Of a stretch of DNA of 64,000 nt, positions 57,585 through 64,000 are shown in pieces. The stretch is from a bacterium (GTDB lineage Bacteria > Myxococcota_A > Bradymonadia > UBA7976 > UBA1532). The first letter of the stretch is position 1; each line of letters begins with the position of its first letter. A program made the translations under genes and the position numbers. The notes beneath the pieces were generated by a model. That model was given only the letters and a program-made list of their open reading frames with translations. It was not told the origin of the DNA and did not search any database. Location of the stretch: positions 28,332-92,331 of the forward strand of contig JAUHYW010000034.1 of assembly GCA_030426085.1 (NCBI GenBank). The letters run 5' to 3'.

Positions 57585-58916
57585 ATGATCATCACCCAGC
57601 TCGTGCTGTTCGGCTGCGTCGCGCTCGGCGGCCGGCTGTATCGGCAGCGGGTGATGCGCCGGGCCGAGGATGATCCCGAGGCGTCCGGTCCCGAGGCGCC
57701 CGATCCCGAGGCCCCGGCCGTCGACGAAGAGCTGAGCCTGCTCGATCGGGATCTGGCGCTGTCGGCCACCGGGCTGGCCTCGTTCGGCGCGGGGGTGCTG
57801 CTCCGGCCGGCGCTGGGGATCCTGGCGGTGCCCTGCGTCGCGGCGGCGCTCGTCCCGATGGTGCGCCGGGGCTGGGCCGACTGCCGCGAGAAGCGGCGCC
57901 TCTCGTATCACGGCTTCGAGGCGGTGGCGGCCACGGTGACCCTCGCCGGGGGCCACGTCGTCGTCTGCGCCCTGGGTCTGACCGCCTTCACCGCCGGCCG
58001 CCGGCTGCTGCTGACGACCCAGCGCTCCACCCGCCGGGATCTGCTCGACCGCCTGGGGGCGACCGCGCCGCCCCGCATGGCGTCGTTCGAGCAGGGTCGG
58101 CGCCACGAGACCGAGGAGATGGCCGACGCGACCATCGCGCCGACGATGCTCGCCGGGGGCATGGGGCTGGTCGCCCGGGGGGTGACCGGGGGCATCGCCG
58201 GCTTGTGGGCCAACGCGATGGAGGTGGCGTGGCTCGGGGCGCCGGTGGCGCTGCTGTCGCTGACCCGGGCGGCGGCGGCCCACGATCTGCTGATCCGGGA
58301 CGGGCGCTCGGTGGAGGCGCTGGCCGAGGTGGACACGGTGGCGTTCGGCCCCCGGATGCAGCCGCCCCCGTCGGTGGTGCACGCGCTGCGGCGGCGGGGG
58401 CACCGGGTGCTGGTGCTCGACGCGGAGGTGGAAGAGGCCCGGGCGCGGGCGGCGCTGCTCGGGGCCGACGGGTGGTACGCCAGCGCTGATCCCGAGGCGC
58501 TCGCGGTGTCGGTCGCGGCGCTGGGCGAGGCCGGCCGCACGGTGTGTGTCATCGCCCGCGACGGGCACGCCGGCCCGGCGATGGGCGCGGCCCGGGTCTC
58601 GGTGGCGGCGCCGGTCGAGCCCGGTGATCTGCACGCCGAGGCCCAGATCGTGCTGCTCGGCGGCCGGCCGGGCGGGGTGATCGCGCTGTTCGAACTGGCC
58701 GATCGGCACGGCACCAACCGCGATCGCATGTTCGCCCTCGCCGCGGTGCCCAGCGTGCTCGCGGTCGGCGCGGTGCTCTTCGCCGGGGTCGGGCCGGCGG
58801 CGGTCATCGGGGCCCACGCGGGCACGCTCGCGGTGGGCCTGGGCCTGGGCCTGCGCGAGCGGGGGTGGGCTCCGGCGGCGACGCCCACGCCGATGACGGA
58901 GCTGGCCCCCGCTTGA
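57585..58916 (+). CDS. Catalytically degenerate P1B-type ATPase homologue
   Basis: The 443-aa membrane protein follows the P1B ATPase order with key residues gone. The membrane part includes AATVTLAGGHVVVCALGLTA and a LIRDGRSVEALAEVDTVAF stretch that normally leads straight into Asp-Lys-Thr-Gly-Thr; here it reads GPRMQ from Gly255. The nucleotide-binding domain is absent: about 10 residues later comes VHALRRRGHRVLVLDAEVEE and ARDGHAGPAMGAARVSVA, the place of GDGxNDxPAL. Two further hydrophobic segments follow. It cannot form the phospho-intermediate, so a non-pumping role (binding, scaffold) is inferred. It follows the MlrC gene by 55 bp. Confidence 0.65.
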   Translation: MIITQLVLFGCVALGGRLYRQRVMRRAEDDPEASGPEAPDPEAPAVDEELSLLDRDLALSATGLASFGAGVLLRPALGILAVPCVAAALVPMVRRGWADCREKRRLSYHGFEAVAATVTLAGGHVVVCALGLTAFTAGRRLLLTTQRSTRRDLLDRLGATAPPRMASFEQGRRHETEEMADATIAPTMLAGGMGLVARGVTGGIAGLWANAMEVAWLGAPVALLSLTRAAAAHDLLIRDGRSVEALAEVDTVAFGPRMQPPPSVVHALRRRGHRVLVLDAEVEEARARAALLGADGWYASADPEALAVSVAALGEAGRTVCVIARDGHAGPAMGAARVSVAAPVEPGDLHAEAQIVLLGGRPGGVIALFELADRHGTNRDRMFALAAVPSVLAVGAVLFAGVGPAAVIGAHAGTLAVGLGLGLRERGWAPAATPTPMTELAPA

Positions 58917-58948
58917 CCCGGGCCCCGGCCGCTGATACTCATTCGAAC

Positions 58949-58973
58949 AGCGCCGGTCGTGTCGACCGGCGCT
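58949..58973 (+). terminator. Hairpin terminator after the degenerate ATPase gene
   Basis: A perfect 11-bp stem (AGCGCCGGTCG and its complement) with a TGT loop lies 33 bp after the stop codon and is followed by GTCATTTC. The T-run is weak, so it may be an attenuating or Rho-assisted terminator. Confidence 0.6.
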
Positions 58974-59082
58974 GTCATTTCGAAGGCGCCTCGCCGAGCG
59001 CGCCCTCGGGGTGACCGCCTGTGCGCCGGCCTCTTCGGTCGGCGTTCGTTTTTCGAAGCCGCACCGCCCCGAGGAGTTCGCC

Positions 59083-59892
59083 ATGCGCGACGACGCACCG
59101 CTGCGCCTGCCCGCCCCCCACCGTGAGATCCGCTTCCCCGCCGCCGACGCGCGCCTGTTCGCCGCCGCCTGGGGCGCCGGGCGCCCGCTGGTCATGATCC
59201 ACGGGGGCCTCGCCGACCACCGGGCCGCGCTGTGGCGGACGGCGCCGGTGGTCGATCGCCTGCACCTGATCACGCCCGACCTGCGCGGCTGCGGGCGCTC
59301 GGTGGCCTACGGGCCTCAGAGCTGGGATCGCCTGGGCGACGACGTCGCTGCGCTGTTGGATCACCTGGGGCTCGAGCGGGCGGTGGTCGGCGGGGTCTCG
59401 GCCGGCTGCGGGGTGGCGGCCAACTTCGCGCTGCGGCATCGCGGGCGGGTCGCCGGGCTGCTGTTCGTCACCCCGGCCCACGGCGGCGAAGCGGTGGGGC
59501 TGAGCCCGCAGCAGGCGCAGGCGCTGGGCTATATGCACGCCCAGGCCCGGCGGGCCATCGAGGAGGGGGTCGAGGTGCTGCTGCCGATGTACGACGCGCT
59601 GCCCCCGCCGGTGCGCCTGCTCGCCCGGCGCATGGCGGCCGGGTTCGACGTGCACGCCGTCACCCACCACACCGCGCTGCTGGCGTCGGGCAGCCAGCCG
59701 TTCGATGATCCGATCGAGCTGGGTGATCTCGATCGCCCGGCGCTGCTCGTGCCCGGCAGCGACGCCTTCCACCCGTCGGCGGTCTCGGCGGCGTTCGCGG
59801 CGAACCTGCCCCGATGCGTGAAGCACCCCAGCGAGACCGATGGCTTCCCCGACGCGGTGCTCGGGCTGATGGCCCGGGCCTTCCCCGGCTGA
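59083..59892 (+). CDS. Alpha/beta-fold hydrolase
   Basis: The 269-aa protein has the oxyanion-hole segment PLVMIHGGLADHRAALW, the LITPDLRGCGRS turn, and the nucleophile elbow Gly-Val-Ser106-Ala-Gly (VVGGVSAGCGVAANF). Late Asp (LLVPGSDAFHP) and a His in CVKHPSETD are the likely rest of the triad. It is cytoplasmic with no signal peptide. Substrate cannot be told. GAGGAG lies before the ATG at 59083; an upstream in-frame start would add only non-conserved residues. Confidence 0.88.
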   Translation: MRDDAPLRLPAPHREIRFPAADARLFAAAWGAGRPLVMIHGGLADHRAALWRTAPVVDRLHLITPDLRGCGRSVAYGPQSWDRLGDDVAALLDHLGLERAVVGGVSAGCGVAANFALRHRGRVAGLLFVTPAHGGEAVGLSPQQAQALGYMHAQARRAIEEGVEVLLPMYDALPPPVRLLARRMAAGFDVHAVTHHTALLASGSQPFDDPIELGDLDRPALLVPGSDAFHPSAVSAAFAANLPRCVKHPSETDGFPDAVLGLMARAFPG

Positions 59893-59907
59893 GGGGGTCG
59901 GGCCGGG

Positions 59908-61497
59908 TCAGGGGGGCAGGCAGGTGTCGTTGCGCCGGATGGTGGCCACGAAGCCGTCGGGGATGTGGGGCGGCGTCGACAGCGAGAACCGCTGCGCGCC
60001 GAGCGGATCGAGGGTCTGGTATTCGACGTCGACGTACCACACGGTGCCCGGCTCGGGCGGCAGGATGGGGCCCGTCCACAGGCCCCCGCCCTGGTCTTCG
60101 AGGTCGACGGCGCCGAAGAAGAGGCCGCCGTCGCTGCTCCACCAGTACTTGACCGAGCGCACCCGCAGCGTCGGCGGGGTGTCGATCTGCGCGGTGGCGA
60201 GCGTCACCGGGCCCACCGCCTCGATCGCGGCGGTGGGCGCCGCGGGCAGGGTGGCGTAGGTCGGGTCGGTGCCGAAGTGGTGGGCGAACCACATGCGCTG
60301 CCCGCCCTCGGCCCGGATGGTCGCCCGCTCTTCGATGGCCCCCGCCGGCTCGCCGCCGCTGATGGCGTAGCACCCGTGGTCGTAATTGCCGCTGATGCTG
60401 GTGCGGTGCCCGGGGCCGGGCAGCCCGTCGAAGGTGGCCCGGTGGGCGTCGAGCGGGAAGAACTCGTCGGTGCTGCCGTTGACCATCAGCACCGCGCCGG
60501 CGGCGTCGCGGGCCAGCTCGGCGACGTCGAGGTGGGTCATCAGCGCGGCCCACTCGGGGCTCTGCGTATCGAGGCCGGCCTGCGCGAGCAGCCCGTGCTG
60601 CCACGCGGTCGGGGAGCGCACCGCCCGATCCCAGGCGCCGGTGCCGCTGAGCGGGACCGCCGCGACGACCCGGGGGTCGACCCCGGCCACCATCAGCGTG
60701 GCGACCCCGCCGGCGCTGTAGCCGGTCATGCCCAGGCGCAGCGGGTCGACGGCGGGGTGGCTCTCGAGGCAGGTGAGCGCCCGCATCGCGGCCACGCCGT
60801 GGGCCCAGAACCAGCTCCCCCGGGGGTCGTCGAGCACGTCGAACATGCGGTAGCCGTCGTCGAAGCCCGCCGGGCGGCCCTCGCTGGTGTTCGCCGGGGT
60901 GGTGCCGCCGCCGGGGCCGGTGTAGGCGATGACGAAGGCCCCGGTGAGCGCGGCCGGCCCCTCGGCGTGGCTCTGCTCGGCGAAGCCGCCCAGCCCGTGG
61001 GCCTGCACGATGCCCGGGATGCCCGCGGCGCCGGCCGGGCGGGCGGCGAAGGCCCGGACGCGGATGGGGCTCAGCGCGCCGTCGATGACCTCGTAGCTGC
61101 GATAGTTCACCGACCACACGTCGAGCAGCGTCAGCCCGCGCAGGCTCTGGCGGGCGTCTTCGAAGCGACAGTCGGCGTCGGCGATGTCTTCGATGAGGGC
61201 CCGATCGAACAGCGGCGGCGGAGGGCCGGCGTCGGGTATGGCGTCGACGGCGGCGTCGGGCATGGCGTCGGCGGCGGCGTCGGGTGGGACGGGGGCGGCG
61301 TCGGGCCCGATGTCCGGCGTCGCGTCGGGCGGGGGGCCGATGTCCGGGGCGGTGTCGGGTGGCGCGGTGTCGGGTGGCGCGGTGTCGGCGGCGGGGCGGG
61401 CGTCGGCGGCGGCGGTCGGATCGGCCGTCGGGGAGGGGTCGTCACACGCCGCCAGCAGCGCCGCGCTGATGAGCGCAGCCGGCAGCAGGTGCTTCAT
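59908..61497 (-). CDS. Secreted alpha/beta-hydrolase lipoprotein
   Basis: The 529-aa protein has a lipobox (ALISAALLAAC), a 70-residue linker of Asp/Pro/Ala/Thr repeats (TAPPDTAPPDTAPDIGPPP), then an alpha/beta-hydrolase domain: VQAHGLGGFAEQS, nucleophile Ser in MTGYSAGGVATLMVAG, acid in NGSTDEFFPLDAH and a His in NYDHGCY. The C-terminal part (VRVRSVKYWWSSDGGLFFG, VWYVDVEYQT) resembles PhoPQ-activated pathogenicity-related hydrolases. It probably acts at the cell surface on esters or amides. Its ATG overlaps the stop of the SGNH lipoprotein gene, so the two are co-translated. Confidence 0.8.
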   Translation of the reverse strand: MKHLLPAALISAALLAACDDPSPTADPTAAADARPAADTAPPDTAPPDTAPDIGPPPDATPDIGPDAAPVPPDAAADAMPDAAVDAIPDAGPPPPLFDRALIEDIADADCRFEDARQSLRGLTLLDVWSVNYRSYEVIDGALSPIRVRAFAARPAGAAGIPGIVQAHGLGGFAEQSHAEGPAALTGAFVIAYTGPGGGTTPANTSEGRPAGFDDGYRMFDVLDDPRGSWFWAHGVAAMRALTCLESHPAVDPLRLGMTGYSAGGVATLMVAGVDPRVVAAVPLSGTGAWDRAVRSPTAWQHGLLAQAGLDTQSPEWAALMTHLDVAELARDAAGAVLMVNGSTDEFFPLDAHRATFDGLPGPGHRTSISGNYDHGCYAISGGEPAGAIEERATIRAEGGQRMWFAHHFGTDPTYATLPAAPTAAIEAVGPVTLATAQIDTPPTLRVRSVKYWWSSDGGLFFGAVDLEDQGGGLWTGPILPPEPGTVWYVDVEYQTLDPLGAQRFSLSTPPHIPDGFVATIRRNDTCLPP

Positions 61498-62822
61498 TCG
61501 GCCTGCGCCTCGGCGGCGGCCCGGAAGCCGTAGCTGCGGCGCAGCCCCAGCGGGGTGCTGCCCTCGAACAGCGGGTTGGGCCCGACGAGCACCCCGCCGA
61601 GGGTCGTGAACACCTCTTCGGCGTAGAAGGTGTGCCCCTCTTCGTTGAAGTGCACCTGGTCGGCGAGCAGCTCGTGCAGCGGCAGGCCCTCGGCGGCGCC
61701 GAACATGTCGACGAGCACCAGGTGGGGGTCGGGGGGCAGCGAGTCCCGGGCCAGCGCCAGGATGTCCTGGAGGGTCTCCCGCCCGAGGAAGGCGCCCACG
61801 AGGCCCCAGATGGGGTCGCCGGTGGCCTGGGTGTAGTCGGCGTAGAGGATGTAGGCGACGTCGGCGTCGGGGTTGATCGCCCGGATCTCGGCCAGGATGA
61901 CTTCGAAGTTGGCCACGACCTGCCGGACGACGTCCCGGGCGCCTTCGATCGCCGCCGGGATGTCGGCCGGGATGCCGCCGAAGCTGCCGATGTAGCCCAG
62001 CACGTCGTTGCCGCCGAGGGTCACCACGATCAGATCGGCGTCGGCGAGGTGCGGCGCGAGGTCGCGCCCGAAGGCGGCCCGGTCGGGCAGCCAGGTCTCC
62101 GAGGTGGAGCCGGGGATGGCGACGTTGACGTTCTCGACGTCGGCGATGGGCTCGAAGAGCGCCGCCAACCGGCCGGGGAACGGGTCGTCGGACCCGACCA
62201 CCGCGATGCTGTCGCCGAAGGTGACCATCTTGGCCTGCCCGGCGACCACCGCCCGGGCGAAGCGGCCGGGGCAGTTGCGCCGGCTGCACACCTCGCCGTC
62301 GGCCGGCTCGGCGTACGAGAAGTAGGTGCCCTCGTCCAGGTTGGCGAAGAGGTAGCTGCCGTCGTCGCACCGCTCGGGGGCCAGCTCGCCGTCGGCGCCG
62401 AGCAGCCGCACCGGGTCGCCCTCGTAGATCGCGTCGGCCATGCCGAAGGCGGCGGCGTAGACGCTCAGGTCGCTGGCGTCGAGGTCGCTGTAGAGCCAGC
62501 CGTTGACCGACTTCTCGTCGGCCCGCTCGCCGCACTCGCCGACGGCCGCCTCGGGGTCCTCCGGCTCAGGCTCGGGGTCGGGGGCCATGTCGGGTTCGGG
62601 GTCGGGGGCCGCGTCGGGCTCGACGGCCATGTCGCGCTCGGGCTCGGGGGCCATGTCCGGCTCGGGCTCGAGGTCCATGTCCGGCTCGGGCTCGGGGGCC
62701 ATGTCGCCCCCGACGACGATCGCGTCGGCCGGGTCGGACCCGCCGCCGCCGCCGTCGTCACATCCGGTGGTCGCCAGGGCCAGCCCGGCGGTCCACAGCG
62801 CCAGCCAGGTACATGCCTTCAT
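61494..62822 (-). CDS. SGNH/GDSL-hydrolase lipoprotein with PEPDM-repeat linker
   Basis: The 442-aa protein has a lipobox (AGLALATTGC), then an acidic linker of repeated Pro-Glu-Pro-Asp-Met units (about residues 38-90), then an SGNH hydrolase domain with block I FGDSIAVVG, block II Gly (IPGSTS), block III GGND, and block V DQVHFNEEGH holding Asp and His of the triad. The linker lifts the enzyme from the outer membrane. Esterase or lipase activity on a surface glycan or lipid is likely. It is cotranscribed with the alpha/beta-hydrolase lipoprotein downstream (ATGA overlap). Confidence 0.85.
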   Translation of the reverse strand: MKACTWLALWTAGLALATTGCDDGGGGGSDPADAIVVGGDMAPEPEPDMDLEPEPDMAPEPERDMAVEPDAAPDPEPDMAPDPEPEPEDPEAAVGECGERADEKSVNGWLYSDLDASDLSVYAAAFGMADAIYEGDPVRLLGADGELAPERCDDGSYLFANLDEGTYFSYAEPADGEVCSRRNCPGRFARAVVAGQAKMVTFGDSIAVVGSDDPFPGRLAALFEPIADVENVNVAIPGSTSETWLPDRAAFGRDLAPHLADADLIVVTLGGNDVLGYIGSFGGIPADIPAAIEGARDVVRQVVANFEVILAEIRAINPDADVAYILYADYTQATGDPIWGLVGAFLGRETLQDILALARDSLPPDPHLVLVDMFGAAEGLPLHELLADQVHFNEEGHTFYAEEVFTTLGGVLVGPNPLFEGSTPLGLRRSYGFRAAAEAQAE

Positions 62823-62923
62823 CGCGTCTCCTCCCCGCTGCGTGCGAGGGGCAGACTTGTCACGGATCGGGGGGTCGGAGCAAGGTCCGTCGGCGGGTGT
62901 CGGGCCGGGGGCGGGGCGGGGCC

Positions 62924-63532
62924 TCAGCGGCGGCGCTTCGTCTCGTCGCTGACCGCTTCGAAGAGGTCGGGCAGGGCGCCGGTCTGGGCGCTGGCGATGA
63001 CCCAGTCGGGCAGGCTGACGTCGGGGTTGACGTCGATGGTGTACACCAGCAGCGTCTTCTGCCCGCCGTCGAAGGGGAACAGCTCCCACGAGCCGATGTT
63101 GCGGCGGTAGGTGCCCTTCTTGAAGAGCCAGTGCCGGCGGTAGCTGCCGTCGGGGTTGGCGGTGTTCTTGGCGTCGACCAGCGACCACAGGTTGTCGAAC
63201 AGCGGGGGCATGTCGATCTCGATGAAGCAGAGGTGCCCCCCGGGGGTCTCGCCGCGCACCGCGCTCTTGACCGTGCGCGGCATGTACTTGTGGTAGTTGG
63301 CGCAGTCGGTGATGACCGGCCACACCTTCGCCGGGGGGAAGTGCACCAGCCCGATGGCCTGGGCGGCGACGCCCTCGTCGTTGGTCGGGGTGCGCTCGAT
63401 GACGAGCACCTCGCCGTCGCGCAGCTCGGTGAGCTGTTCGGCGGAGAGCTTGGGCGGCCCGGCGTGGGCGGCGCCGGCGAGCAGGGCGGCGAGCAGCGCG
63501 AGCGGGGCGAGGGATGGCGCGCGGGCCTTCAT
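62924..63532 (-). CDS. Exported START/SRPBCC-domain protein
   Basis: The 202-aa protein has a signal peptide (SLAPLALLAALLAGAAHA) and an SRPBCC-type beta-grip domain: LVHFPPAKVWPVITDCANYH, then KYMPRTVKSAVRGE, ELFPFDGGQKTLLVYTIDVN and a long C-terminal helix (LPDLFEAVSDETK). START-like domains bind lipids or other hydrophobic ligands; a periplasmic lipid-binding role is inferred. An internal ATG at 63532 is used because it opens the signal peptide. Confidence 0.8.
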   Translation of the reverse strand: MKARAPSLAPLALLAALLAGAAHAGPPKLSAEQLTELRDGEVLVIERTPTNDEGVAAQAIGLVHFPPAKVWPVITDCANYHKYMPRTVKSAVRGETPGGHLCFIEIDMPPLFDNLWSLVDAKNTANPDGSYRRHWLFKKGTYRRNIGSWELFPFDGGQKTLLVYTIDVNPDVSLPDWVIASAQTGALPDLFEAVSDETKRRR

Positions 63533-63693
63533 GGGCGTCCTCCGGCTGAGAAGGTGGAGTTTGCCGCAGCGCGTCATGCCGATTCAACCGACAATGTGCC
63601 GCCAGGCGCCGCCACCGATACGCCCGGTATCGCCCGGGCGCTCCTGGGGTATATCGTCATGCGGGGCCAGATGATTCACCGGAGGCGGAATCG

Positions 63694-64000
63694 ATGAGCG
63701 AATCGAGTGAGGGGCCGCGGGCCGATGAGCCCGACGAGCGGGTGGGGCGGGTGCTCGAGACCCTGCCCGGCGGGCGGCTGGTGGTCGACCTCGGCCTGCG
63801 CGACGGGGTGCGGGTCGATGATGTCTTCGCGGTGTTCGAGCCGGGGGACGCGGTGCACGACCCCGACTCGGGCGCGGTGATCGGGGTCATCGAGCGGGTC
63901 AAGGCCCACCTGATCGCCGAGCACGTCCAGCCCCGGCTGAGCCAGCTCGGCGCGCTGCCCGAGCCGACCGGCGGGGGCTCGCCCCAGGTGCTGTCGGCGG
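63694..64000 (+). CDS. FlgT-C-like protein (partial, runs off the right edge)
   Basis: Only the first 102 codons are inside. After an acidic start comes GRVLETLPGGRLVVDLGLRD, VDDVFAVFEPGD and SGAVIGVIERVKAHLIAEHV, which resembles the C-terminal domain of FlgT and related proteins (SHS2/OB-like beta domain). A GGAGG precedes the ATG. Without the rest it cannot be named. Confidence 0.5.
   Translation, partial: MSESSEGPRADEPDERVGRVLETLPGGRLVVDLGLRDGVRVDDVFAVFEPGDAVHDPDSGAVIGVIERVKAHLIAEHVQPRLSQLGALPEPTGGGSPQVLSA

Overview
The window is about 72% GC and looks chromosomal. Several marks point to a myxobacterium-like member of Myxococcota (former Deltaproteobacteria): a DUF2330 protein with a MYXO-CTERM-like tail, a giant Ser/Thr kinase fused to an AAA ATPase, an FHA/sigma-54 activator, and many secreted lipoproteins with long Asp/Pro/Ala/Glu-rich linkers behind the lipobox. 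No rRNA, tRNA or CRISPR array was seen. Long open frames opposite real genes are a by-product of the GC content.

Layout. 0-7.6 kb: a methyltransferase start at the edge, a YtfJ-like protein, a methyltransferase/carbamoyltransferase pair, a lytic transglycosylase, then 0.8 kb of repeat-rich spacer. 7.6-10.9 kb: a papain-like secreted protein, a REP-associated tyrosine transposase and REP-like hairpins. 10.4-17.3 kb: a tightly overlapping metal-efflux operon (BlaI-type repressor, M56 sensor protease, CzcB-like protein with a duplicated Cys/His module, CzcA-like pump, TlpA-like thioredoxin) with a 27-bp palindromic operator. 17.5-38.5 kb: mostly ordinary genes, including a reductase, the DUF2330 protein and its FHA activator, a metzincin-like protein, the kinase/AAA/TPR giant, a Rieske protein, an ABC exporter and a tamA-tamB-PAP2 operon.

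Accessory part. At 40.3-43.1 kb a lower-GC segment carrying a STAND NTPase (NB-ARC-like plus TPR) lies between perfect 66-bp copies of the 3' end of the neighbouring lipoprotein gene. At 43.2-46.0 kb three genes joined by ATGA overlaps encode a P-loop kinase-like protein, a SyrB2-like iron/2-oxoglutarate enzyme with the halogenase-type His-x-Gly facial triad, and an enolase-superfamily epimerase; this may be a small halogenated-metabolite pathway. At 51.8-55.8 kb a lower-GC two-gene cassette encodes a Septu (PtuAB)-like ATPase and HNH nuclease. The ATPase has an extra N-terminal GTPase-like P-loop module, and its second P-loop is degenerate. The cassette abuts a broken HEAT-repeat gene, and the locus is bracketed by 28-bp near-identical repeats.

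56-64 kb holds an MlrC-type peptidase, an apparently inactive P1B-ATPase homologue, an alpha/beta hydrolase, two linked secreted hydrolase lipoproteins, a START-domain protein and the start of an FlgT-C-like protein. All functions are inferred from reading the sequence; no database search was run.
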